This document shows, piece by piece, positions 8,901 through 16,087 of a DNA stretch of 64,000 nt. The stretch covers positions 142,691 through 206,690 of the forward strand of contig NZ_ARQF01000018.1 of the NCBI RefSeq assembly GCF_000384815.1. Direction: 5' to 3'. The stretch comes from Halodesulfovibrio aestuarii DSM 17919 = ATCC 29578 (GTDB taxonomy: Bacteria > Desulfobacterota > Desulfovibrionia > Desulfovibrionales > Desulfovibrionaceae). The translations under genes and the position numbers were made by a program. The notes beneath the pieces were generated by a model. It was not told where the DNA came from. It did no database searches and worked only from the letters and a program-made list of their open reading frames with translations. The stretch's first letter is position 1. Every line of letters starts with the position of its first letter.

Positions 8901-9545
8901 CTACAGTTCAAAAAGTAGACTAACTAGTGACGCCGTACCGAATACGATAATGATTGTACCGGAAACTTTGTTGATAATTCGACTATGCTGCTTAACGTAT
9001 GCGCGCATTGCACTTGCAAAGAAGGAAAGACCGCACCACCAGATGGCTGAGCCAAGGAAAACGCCGAGAACCAGTGCCGCTGCGCCGGGGGCTCCTGCAT
9101 CGCCATTGATGCCGAAAGTAGCAAAAATAACAGTAAATGCGATGATTGTACCCGGATTCATGGCAGTTAGAACGAATGTGCTGATCCATGCTGTGAGTAG
9201 ACTTGGTTTGTTTTGCTCGATTTGCACACTGTCTGTATCTGAAACAAAAGTGGGCTGCTGACGCAACATATGGATGCCGATAGCGATAAAAAGTATGCCA
9301 CCAACGAGCTTAATAATGTTGCTGGAGTCTGTAATAAGGTTTGTTATAGCAACAAGTCCGAATGCCGCAACCGCTCCATAGAAAAGGTCTGCTGAGGCAG
9401 CTCCAAGGCCAGATATTACGCCGACAAGTTTTCCATATTTTAGTGTCCTATGGATACACAGAACCCCGACAGGGCCAACAGGTGCAGCGATAGTGAGTCC
9501 GATCAAAAGACCCTTGAGGAAAAAGTAAAAAAGGGCAAGGCTCAT
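8901..9545 (-). CDS. LysE/RhtB family amino acid exporter
   Basis: A 214-residue membrane protein of LysE type, with about six hydrophobic segments and the N-terminal GLLIGLTIAAPVGPVGVLCI block that defines the family. The later TAMNPGTIIAFTVIFATFG block (NP in transmembrane segment 4) is also typical. These carriers export amino acids or related metabolites across the inner membrane. The substrate cannot be read from sequence. The frame continues to 9608, but the family begins at the MSLALFYFF start used here. Confidence 0.9.
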   Translation of the reverse strand: MSLALFYFFLKGLLIGLTIAAPVGPVGVLCIHRTLKYGKLVGVISGLGAASADLFYGAVAAFGLVAITNLITDSSNIIKLVGGILFIAIGIHMLRQQPTFVSDTDSVQIEQNKPSLLTAWISTFVLTAMNPGTIIAFTVIFATFGINGDAGAPGAAALVLGVFLGSAIWWCGLSFFASAMRAYVKQHSRIINKVSGTIIIVFGTASLVSLLFEL

Positions 9546-9662
9546 TGTTTGTGATAATCCTATGGGGGTATGATTCCGGAAAAGGATAAAAGTACTATCC
9601 GACATCATACCGTAAAAAAGGTTTTATGGAAGCTACCTTTTATTGTGTAGCGAATGGAAGAC

Positions 9663-9699
9663 ATAAAAAAAGTCGCCCTAAAGGTCGACTTTTTTTTAC
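9663..9699. terminator. Terminator between the LysE and EF-hand genes
   Basis: Hairpin of AAAAAAAGTCG and CGACTTTTTTT with internal CC/GG pairing. In the minus direction it ends the EF-hand gene. Confidence 0.75.
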
Positions 9700-9718
9700 T
9701 GCAATATGTTGCGGTTGG

Positions 9719-10051
9719 TTATTTTTCAGGTGGAGCAATGAGTTCAGGAGCACCGGATCCCATTTTGCCCTGTTTACCACCCATCATACCGCCCATCATG
9801 CCGCCGCCTTTTTTGCCGCCAGAGTTGTGGCCGGCCATAAAGCCGTACCATTCATCATGGGAAATTTCGCCGGAGTTGTCTTTATCAATAGTCTGGAATG
9901 CCTGCTCTTTCATGGAAGGGTAGGTTTTGGAAAATTCTTCCCAGCTGATGCTGGCGTCGCCATTTGCATCCATTTTGTCAAATTTAGTATCTGCGGAAAC
10001 TGAGGTTGCAAAAATACAGACCAGAGCAATAGTAAATAGGATTTTTTTCAT
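9719..10051 (-). CDS. Exported EF-hand protein
   Basis: The 110-residue protein has a signal peptide (MKKILFTIALVCIFATSVSA) and two EF-hand loops: DANGDASISWEEF at about 29-41 and DKDNSGEISHDEW at about 57-69, both with the calcium ligands at positions 1, 3, 5 and 12. After them comes a glycine-methionine-lysine tail (GGKKGGGMMGGMMGG). This should be a periplasmic calcium-binding protein; partners are unknown. The Gly-Met tail could bind metal such as copper, but that is speculation. A strong AAGGAG site precedes the ATG. Confidence 0.88.
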   Translation of the reverse strand: MKKILFTIALVCIFATSVSADTKFDKMDANGDASISWEEFSKTYPSMKEQAFQTIDKDNSGEISHDEWYGFMAGHNSGGKKGGGMMGGMMGGKQGKMGSGAPELIAPPEK

Positions 10052-10319
10052 GATATCTCCTTAAGCAGCAGGCTGCGGACAGCAATACTGTGCGGTTGTA
10101 CGAGGACAGGCGCAATACGGGATATGTGCATTACTCCTGTATTATGTTTATGATATACAGCAAGGACTGTGAAAAATAGTCCATTCCGTAAAATAAGCTT
10201 AGGTAGAATACCCAGTAATGAGAACTGCGTCTACCGTGTATAAAAACTATACACAGGATATGGGGACTATTGGAGACGGACAGGGGCAGAACGTTATATC
10301 TATGGAATTGCATCGGACA
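10052..10319. other. Intergenic region before the tRNA-Asn array
   Basis: About 270 bases that hold the promoter of the EF-hand gene. No coding potential is convincing; the 60-codon minus frame at 10131-10313 lacks a ribosome site. Confidence 0.4.
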
Positions 10320-10353
10320 TAAAAAAAGCCTCTTTCGAAAGAAAGAGGCTTTT
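10320..10353 (-). terminator. Terminator of tRNA-Asn copy 1
   Basis: Hairpin AAGCCTCTTTC / GAAAGAGGCTT next to a T-run in the minus direction, placed seven bases after the tRNA 3' end. The same hairpin follows all four tRNA-Asn copies. Confidence 0.88.
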
Positions 10354-10359
10354 AAATTC

Positions 10360-10435
10360 TGGCTCCTCGAGTAGGACTTGAACCTACAACCTAGTGATTA
10401 ACAGTCACCCGCTCTGCCTATTGAGCCATCGAGGA
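10360..10435 (-). tRNA. tRNA-Asn (GTT), copy 1
   Basis: The 76-base minus-strand sequence folds as a tRNA: acceptor arms TCCTCGA/TCGAGGA, discriminator G and encoded CCA, anticodon loop CTGTTAA with anticodon GTT, and T-arm GGTTCAAGTCC. GTT decodes AAC and AAU. It is identical to the three other copies in this region. Confidence 0.97.
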
Positions 10436-10470
10436 ATATGTGTGCTTCGGTTTCCCTCAGCGCGAAAATG

Positions 10471-10499
10471 TGTTTACGGATTTGCTTCGTACTCGTCAA
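10471..10499 (-). promoter_or_regulatory. Sigma70-type promoter of tRNA-Asn copy 1
   Basis: Minus strand TTGACG, 17 bases, TAAACA, with a GC-rich discriminator (TTCGCGC) that is shared by the other copies and suggests growth-rate or stringent control. Confidence 0.8.
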
Positions 10500-10560
10500 T
10501 AGAAAAAAAGAAAAAAAAGAAAAAAGTCTTATACTATTGGGGATAGAGTCCGCAGTTGGG

Positions 10561-11247
10561 TTACTTTAATTGTAGTACAGAGGTAGGGGCATTCCCGTTG
10601 ACTTCTCCTGGGGTAGTTTTGTTGTATGGTTCCCAAGTTAAATAAGTATTTTCATCGTCTATTTCTAAAAAACTGACAGATATTTTTTCACCGTTATCTA
10701 GGGTGCAAGTTATTCTGTTTTCGATAAAATCTTTCAGACCAGAAAGTGTAACACATGTTGCATCGCGATAAGGTTGCGGTGTGCTTGGGGCGTGTAGCAT
10801 TTGTGTTATTGATGCGGGGGCATTTTTTTTGAAGTCATTGTAAAGTTGATTTTGCATGGTAAGAGTAAATACCGATAGAGCTATACTAATGCCGATGATC
10901 GTTACTGCAATCCAGAATGCTTTTTTACTCTTTTTAAGAATATTGCATCGTATCAATATGTAAGGAAGGCTGAGCAGTGTCCACCCCCAATGAGGTGGTG
11001 TAATTCCGCGAAGTTTAAGCATGCGTCGGTCTATAAGAAGAAGAGAAATGCCTGCGCCTGAAAATACTGAGTCCGGAATGTTGTCTAGTGCCGAGGTACA
11101 AAAGGATATTGCCGTTATAAATATTGGGGCAAAAATATGAATCCAAATATACCAATCGCCGCTGGCTATCGCTTGTGCTTTTAATCGTTCCTGTTTTTGT
11201 TGTTTTTTATTAAGCGGGTTAGGCAGAGAGGGATCTGAAGGTGGCAT
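10561..11247 (-). CDS. Hypothetical membrane protein inside the tRNA-Asn array
   Basis: The 228-residue protein is not one I recognise. It has a charged, lysine/glutamine-rich N-terminus (about 1-30), three or four hydrophobic segments between about 33 and 130 (WIHIFAPIFITAISF, WTLLSLPYILI, FWIAVTIIGISIALSVF), and a soluble C-terminal domain of about 95 residues that contains VTLSGLKDFIENRITCTLDNGEKISVSFLE in pieces. The last part resembles a small beta domain outside or inside the membrane. AGGAG lies six bases before the ATG, so it is a real gene. It sits between tRNA-Asn copies 1 and 2 and may have been inserted there. Confidence 0.75.
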   Translation of the reverse strand: MPPSDPSLPNPLNKKQQKQERLKAQAIASGDWYIWIHIFAPIFITAISFCTSALDNIPDSVFSGAGISLLLIDRRMLKLRGITPPHWGWTLLSLPYILIRCNILKKSKKAFWIAVTIIGISIALSVFTLTMQNQLYNDFKKNAPASITQMLHAPSTPQPYRDATCVTLSGLKDFIENRITCTLDNGEKISVSFLEIDDENTYLTWEPYNKTTPGEVNGNAPTSVLQLK

Positions 11248-11522
11248 ATAGGGCTCCTAACTATTATGGGACGGGGATCGCATTTTTTAAGAAGTAGTTA
11301 CGCGTATAAATAATAGTGGACTCGATAACGTCAGTTATAGTTCGCGTCAAACGTAAATCATAGAGGTAGTTAAATTCATATCATTATATTGATATAGCAT
11401 GATCAGATATTTGCGGTCTGAGTCAAATGTCTATGCGCAGTGTGTGGCAGCGCAGTTAATATATTCGCAAGATACTTTTTCAACATATATCAAGTAGTTA
11501 GTTGTAGAATGTTTTTTTGAAC
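11248..11522. other. Intergenic region within the tRNA array
   Basis: About 275 AT-rich bases upstream of the membrane-protein gene and downstream of tRNA-Asn copy 2. It holds the promoter of the membrane-protein gene; I see no mobile-element remnants. Confidence 0.4.
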
Positions 11523-11556
11523 GAAAAAAAGCCTCTTTCTTGCGAAAGAGGCTTTA
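11523..11556 (-). terminator. Terminator of tRNA-Asn copy 2
   Basis: Hairpin AAGCCTCTTTC / GAAAGAGGCTT with a minus-direction T-run right after the tRNA. Confidence 0.88.
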
Positions 11557-11561
11557 AGATC

Positions 11562-11637
11562 TGGCTCCTCGAGTAGGACTTGAACCTACAACCTAGTGAT
11601 TAACAGTCACCCGCTCTGCCTATTGAGCCATCGAGGA
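11562..11637 (-). tRNA. tRNA-Asn (GTT), copy 2
   Basis: Identical in its 76 bases to copy 1, with encoded CCA, anticodon GTT, and its own promoter and terminator. Confidence 0.97.
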
Positions 11638-11675
11638 ATATGTTTGCTTGAGGTATTTCCCTCAATGCGAGAGTG

Positions 11676-11704
11676 CTTTTAAGGAAAAGTTTTCTTGCCG
11701 TCAA
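11676..11704 (-). promoter_or_regulatory. Promoter of tRNA-Asn copy 2
   Basis: Minus strand TTGACG, 17 bases, TAAAAG, followed by the same kind of leader (GCATTGAGGGAAA) as the other copies. Confidence 0.78.
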
Positions 11705-11863
11705 GAGAAAAAATATTTTTTTCAAAAAAGAGAAGAATGACGATTCGTTTAAGTCGATAGAGTGGCAGGATAGTCGTCGGTTAGTTGTAGGGATACTGGG
11801 GAGGACGGGCGTTGAGATGCGAAGCAGGTTAGTGGAACGCAGTTCTATTTTTTGTTGTTGGGC

Positions 11864-11899
11864 ATAAAAAAAGCCTCTTTCAAATGAAAGAGGCTTTTG
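11864..11899 (-). terminator. Terminator of tRNA-Asn copy 3
   Basis: Hairpin AAGCCTCTTTCA / TGAAAGAGGCTT with a T-run in the minus direction. Confidence 0.88.
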
Positions 11900-11904
11900 A
11901 AGTC

Positions 11905-11980
11905 TGGCTCCTCGAGTAGGACTTGAACCTACAACCTAGTGATTAACAGTCACCCGCTCTGCCTATTGAGCCATCGAGGA
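11905..11980 (-). tRNA. tRNA-Asn (GTT), copy 3
   Basis: Third identical 76-base tRNA-Asn with encoded CCA. Confidence 0.97.
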
Positions 11981-12010
11981 ATATGTGCTGAATCAATCAG
12001 CGCGAAATCT

Positions 12011-12039
12011 TGTATACGGAGTCTGTGTCATCTCGTCAA
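12011..12039 (-). promoter_or_regulatory. Promoter of tRNA-Asn copy 3
   Basis: Minus strand TTGACG, 17 bases, TATACA, then a GC-rich discriminator. It is the best -10 of the four. Confidence 0.82.
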
Positions 12040-12253
12040 GGGGAAAAATAGAGAATTTATATTTCATGAAAAGATATACACTATATGTTTATAGTTAGGG
12101 TTGGAACTTGGAATGAGTGCTAAATGTCTAGTTTTTAGAGAGCTGACATGGTATAAAATTGTTGGAAAAGGTATTAAATAGAGCCGCAAGTGCTGTTTGC
12201 TTTTGTTGAGCTTTTGCTTTTTCTGACAGATCTGACAGAAAGGTTGACGGTGC

Positions 12254-12290
12254 ACAAAAAAAAAGCCTCTTTCAAATGAAAGAGGCTTAT
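12254..12290 (-). terminator. Terminator of tRNA-Asn copy 4
   Basis: Hairpin AAGCCTCTTTCA / TGAAAGAGGCTT with a nine-base minus-direction T-run. Confidence 0.88.
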
Positions 12291-12296
12291 GAAATC

Positions 12297-12372
12297 TGGC
12301 TCCTCGAGTAGGACTTGAACCTACAACCTAGTGATTAACAGTCACCCGCTCTGCCTATTGAGCCATCGAGGA
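12297..12372 (-). tRNA. tRNA-Asn (GTT), copy 4
   Basis: Fourth identical 76-base tRNA-Asn with encoded CCA, nearest to the divergent lysS gene. Confidence 0.97.
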
Positions 12373-12408
12373 ATATGTGCTTGGGGTGTTTTCCCTAGCG
12401 CGAAAAAG

Positions 12409-12437
12409 TGTTTAGGGAAAACTTGCGGTACGGTCAA
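12409..12437 (-). promoter_or_regulatory. Promoter of tRNA-Asn copy 4
   Basis: Minus strand TTGACC, 17 bases, TAAACA, followed by the shared TTCGCGCTAGGGAAA leader. Confidence 0.78.
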
Positions 12438-12578
12438 GCCTTTTTCGTATTTCTTCAAAAAAAAAATGTAAAAAACAATTTTCTGCTCAGAGATGAGAGG
12501 GTTCCTTGACGATTGCTGGTAATTGGCATAACCCTTCCCAATTCAGCAGTGATCGAATTTATTATACGGAGTGATCCC

Positions 12579-14162
12579 GTGAGCGAACAGGAACAGTCAA
12601 AACGTAAAAAAATAAAACTTCCCACTAAATCCAGCCAGGCAGAATACTTTATGCCTATGTTGGAGAGCTTTGTTGACCGTGATGAGTTAAACGAAGTGGT
12701 GAAGAATAGAGTGGCAAAGTCCTGCGACTTAATGGATGCAGGTATTTCCTTGTACCCGAACGGGTTTAAGAAGGAAGATGATTTTTCTCAAATTCGTGCA
12801 GAATATGAGGGTCTTGATACTGAAGAATTAGAATCCCTTGATAAGGAATTCTTTTGCGCAGGTCGTATTGTCGGTCTTCGTTCTTTCGGTAAAGTTACCT
12901 TTTTCCACGTTCTTGACAAAAGTGGTAAGATGCAGTGTTACGCTGCTCGTGATACCCTTGGTACTGAATCGTACCAGAAGTTTAAGAAATTTGACATCGG
13001 CGATATCGTTGGTGTTGTGGGTACATTATTTCGCACTAAAACAGGCGAACTGACCTTAGACTGTAAAAGTGTTCAGCTTCTTACAAAGTCTATTCGTCCG
13101 CTCCCGGAAAAATATCATGGTCTTAAAGACGTTGAGATTCGATACCGTCAGCGTTACGTTGACCTTATTGTAACGCCAAAGACTCGGGAAATTTTCCGCA
13201 AACGTACTGCTATTGTGCGTGAGTTCCGTAGATTTATGGAAGATAATGGCTTCATGGAAGTTGAAACTCCAATGATGCATCCAATTCCTGGTGGCGCAAC
13301 TGCTCGTCCGTTTGTCACCTACCATAATGCGCAAGAGCATGATATGTTTATGCGTATTGCACCGGAACTCTACTTGAAACGTTTACTCGTTGGTGGTTTC
13401 GAAAAAGTTTTTGAAATTAACCGTAACTTCCGTAACGAAGGCGTTTCTACTCAGCATAACCCAGAATTTACTATGTGTGAGTTCTACTGGGCATATGCAA
13501 CGTTTGAAGACCTGATGGATCTTACAGAAGAGCTTTTTGGACACATTGCCAAGAAGGTGTGCGGTACCACCGTTATTACCTATCAAGGTCAGGAAATTGA
13601 TCTGACCCCTGGTACTTGGCGTCGCGTCGGCTTCCTCGAATCTTTAGAAGTTATTGGTGGTCACACCAAAGAACTGTACGAAGATTACGACAAGCTTGTT
13701 GCACATTTGAAAAGCCGTGGGGAAAAAGTAATGGAAGGTGAGAAGCTTGCTAAGCTTCAAGCTAAGCTGTTTGATCTTGATGTTGAACCGGATCTGATTC
13801 AGCCAACTTTCATTTACAATTACCCGACAGATATCTCGCCTCTTTCTCGTAAAAACGAAGATGATCCTCGTTTTACTGATCGTTATGAACTTTTCATGAC
13901 CGGTCGCGAGCTTGGTAACGCATTCTCTGAACTTAACGATCCTGTTGATCAGCGCTTGCGTTTCCTTGATCAGGTTGCAGAAAAAGAAGCGGGTGATGAT
14001 GAAGCACACTACATGGACGAAGATTATCTTCGTGCTCTTGAATACGGTATGCCTCCGGCTGCTGGTCAGGGGATCGGTATTGACCGTCTTGTTATGCTTC
14101 TTACTGATTCTCCATCAATCCGTGAGGTAATTCTCTTCCCACTCCTTAAACCGGAGAGTTAG
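12579..14162 (+). CDS. lysS: Lysyl-tRNA synthetase, class II
   Basis: The 527-residue enzyme charges tRNA-Lys with lysine. The N-terminal OB fold (about 65-165, with AGRIVGLRSFGKVTFF) binds the anticodon. The catalytic core carries class II motif 1 (MEVETPMMHPIPGG), motif 2 (FEINRNFRNEGVSTQHNPEFTM, in parts) and motif 3 (GMPPAAGQGIGIDRLVML). The GTG start at 12579 has GGAG seven bases upstream; the longer frame has no ribosome site, and its extra 22 residues are not family-like. The next gene, lolC/E, begins ten bases after the stop, so lysS heads an operon with the Lol transporter and bamA. Confidence 0.97.
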   Translation: MSEQEQSKRKKIKLPTKSSQAEYFMPMLESFVDRDELNEVVKNRVAKSCDLMDAGISLYPNGFKKEDDFSQIRAEYEGLDTEELESLDKEFFCAGRIVGLRSFGKVTFFHVLDKSGKMQCYAARDTLGTESYQKFKKFDIGDIVGVVGTLFRTKTGELTLDCKSVQLLTKSIRPLPEKYHGLKDVEIRYRQRYVDLIVTPKTREIFRKRTAIVREFRRFMEDNGFMEVETPMMHPIPGGATARPFVTYHNAQEHDMFMRIAPELYLKRLLVGGFEKVFEINRNFRNEGVSTQHNPEFTMCEFYWAYATFEDLMDLTEELFGHIAKKVCGTTVITYQGQEIDLTPGTWRRVGFLESLEVIGGHTKELYEDYDKLVAHLKSRGEKVMEGEKLAKLQAKLFDLDVEPDLIQPTFIYNYPTDISPLSRKNEDDPRFTDRYELFMTGRELGNAFSELNDPVDQRLRFLDQVAEKEAGDDEAHYMDEDYLRALEYGMPPAAGQGIGIDRLVMLLTDSPSIREVILFPLLKPES

Positions 14163-14171
14163 CCATAGCTT

Positions 14172-15398
14172 ATGAACTTTGAGTCCTTCATTGCGCTGCG
14201 ATACCTGTTTGCGCGTCGACAACAGTCATTTATATCGGTCATATCGATTATTTCTGTTCTCGGAGTCGCTCTTGGTGTTGCTTCGCTCATAGTAGTTATG
14301 GGTGTGATGAACGGTTTCACAAAGGACTTGAGGGATAAAATTCTGGGCGTGAATGCTCACGTAATTACCATGAGTGCAACCGGAAATATGTCCGGTTATA
14401 CTGAGTTAATGAAAAAAATTGAGGGTGTCTCCGGTGTTGCCGGAGTCACCCCTTTTGTTTACTCAGAACTTATGGCTTCCTCATCTCAGGGTGTGAAAGG
14501 TATCATTTTACGCGGTGTGCAGCCTGAGTCTGCGGACAGGGTTCTCACAATCCGCAAATACATGCAGGATGGTGGTTTTCCGGATCTTAATCGTAAAGGG
14601 CTTCCGGGGATTATTGTCGGCAAAGAGCTTGCCAAACGCCTTGGTGTAGGTGTGGGGCGGCGTATAAATCTTCTTTCTCCTTCCGGTAAAAAAACATCAC
14701 AAGGCTTCGTTCCAAGGGTCCGTAACTTTAAAGTTGTCGGCATCTATAAAACGGGCATGTGGGAATATGATTCATCCCTTGCGTTTGTAACTCTAGATTC
14801 CGCTCGGGAATTGCTTGGATGGAATAAAAATGCCGTTACGGGGCTTGAGCTCTCTGTCAGTGATGTAAACAAAGCAGACGCAGTCGCCAAAGAAATAACT
14901 AAAAAACTTGGCGGGTATCCTTTCTATGCAAGAAGCTGGATGGATATGAATGCTAACTTGTTTGCTGCACTGAAACTGGAAAAAACAGCGATGGGTGTTA
15001 TCCTTACGCTCATTGTTCTGGTTGGCTCATTCTCCATTATTACCACTCTGGTCATGCTTGTTATGGAAAAAACCCGTGACATAGCAGTGCTCATGTCTAT
15101 GGGAGCAACCAAACAGCAGATTCGCAGAATTTTTATGCTGCAGGGAACTATTATCGGAGTGGTGGGAACTGCTCTGGGCTTTGCCCTTGGACTTGGGGTA
15201 GGTGAACTGCTTAAGCGTTATCAATTCGTAAAGCTTCCGAAGGGTGTGTATTCATTGGACAGGCTTCCGGTTCTTTATAATTGGACAGATCTCGTGATAA
15301 TTGGAGTCGCTGCAATGGTATTGTGTTTTATCGCAACTCTATATCCAGCAAAGCAGGCTGCAAAACTAGAACCGGCAGATGCATTGAGGTATGAATAA
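14172..15398 (+). CDS. lolC: Lipoprotein-releasing ABC permease LolC/LolE
   Basis: The 408-residue permease has the LolC/E architecture: first transmembrane helix at about 22-48 after the FIALRYLFARR start, a large periplasmic MacB-type domain (about 50-260), and three C-terminal helices (about 270-395) ending in the conserved LEPADALRYE. With LolD it extracts sorted lipoproteins from the inner membrane and hands them to LolA. Only one permease gene is present next to lolD, so it probably forms a homodimer (LolF-like), as in many non-enteric bacteria. Its stop overlaps the lolD start by one base (TAATG). Confidence 0.95.
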   Translation: MNFESFIALRYLFARRQQSFISVISIISVLGVALGVASLIVVMGVMNGFTKDLRDKILGVNAHVITMSATGNMSGYTELMKKIEGVSGVAGVTPFVYSELMASSSQGVKGIILRGVQPESADRVLTIRKYMQDGGFPDLNRKGLPGIIVGKELAKRLGVGVGRRINLLSPSGKKTSQGFVPRVRNFKVVGIYKTGMWEYDSSLAFVTLDSARELLGWNKNAVTGLELSVSDVNKADAVAKEITKKLGGYPFYARSWMDMNANLFAALKLEKTAMGVILTLIVLVGSFSIITTLVMLVMEKTRDIAVLMSMGATKQQIRRIFMLQGTIIGVVGTALGFALGLGVGELLKRYQFVKLPKGVYSLDRLPVLYNWTDLVIIGVAAMVLCFIATLYPAKQAAKLEPADALRYE

Positions 15399-16087
15399 TG
15401 AGTGCCGCACCATTGTATGAGCTTAAGGGCGTCGGAAAGGACTATGAAGGTCCTGCTGAGTTGCTTACGGTTATAAATAATTTGGACCTGGTTATAGAGC
15501 AGGGTGAGGCTCTTGCAATCACGGGTGCATCCGGCTCAGGTAAAAGTACTCTCTTGCATCTATTGGGAACCCTTGATATTCCTTCGAGGGGTGAGTTACT
15601 TTTCAATGGTAGAAATCTTGCGGAATTGTCTGATGACGCTAAGGCTGTAGTGCGAAATCGGGAGATTGGATTTGTGTTTCAGTTTCATCATCTGCTGCCG
15701 GAATTTTCGACGATTGAAAATGTAGCTATGCAAGCGATTATTGGCGGTGTGACCAAAAAAGACGCCTTTGAACGGGCCAGCGAAATGTTGCAACTCGTTG
15801 GACTGGGAAAGCGGCTTGAACATAAGGTTACAACGTTGTCAGGCGGGGAGCGACAGCGGGCTGCTATTGCCCGTGCCATTCTTATGCGGCCTTCAGTTTT
15901 GCTTGCAGATGAACCCACTGGAAATCTTGATGAACGTACTGGCGAGTCAGTTGGAGAATTACTTCTTCGACTAAATGATGAGCTCGGTATGACCTTGGTT
16001 GTAGTTACGCATAATCCTGAACTGTCGGATATTATGCGTCGCCGTCTTGAACTGCGAGCTGGAGAACTTTATGTCCAAACAGTTTAG
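15398..16087 (+). CDS. lolD: Lipoprotein-releasing ABC ATPase LolD
   Basis: The 229-residue ATPase of the Lol transporter has Walker A GASGSGKST at about 46-54, the FVFQFHHLLPEFS Q-loop segment with the LLPE(F) signature of LolD, ABC signature LSGGERQR, Walker B LLADEPTGNLD and a VVVTHNPEL switch. It overlaps lolC by one base and bamA by 17 bases. Confidence 0.96.
   Translation: MSAAPLYELKGVGKDYEGPAELLTVINNLDLVIEQGEALAITGASGSGKSTLLHLLGTLDIPSRGELLFNGRNLAELSDDAKAVVRNREIGFVFQFHHLLPEFSTIENVAMQAIIGGVTKKDAFERASEMLQLVGLGKRLEHKVTTLSGGERQRAAIARAILMRPSVLLADEPTGNLDERTGESVGELLLRLNDELGMTLVVVTHNPELSDIMRRRLELRAGELYVQTV

Noticed and set aside
10131..10313. 60-codon minus-strand frame before the tRNA array
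   Set aside because: No ribosome site, no composition like a protein of this genome and overlap with likely promoter DNA.
11673..11867. 64-codon plus-strand frame between tRNA-Asn copies 2 and 3
   Set aside because: It overlaps the tRNA promoter in antisense and has no ribosome site.
10320..12437. CRISPR-like reading of the regularly repeated hairpins and tRNA units
   Set aside because: The repeats are tRNA genes with terminators at irregular spacing; no spacer-repeat structure and no cas genes.
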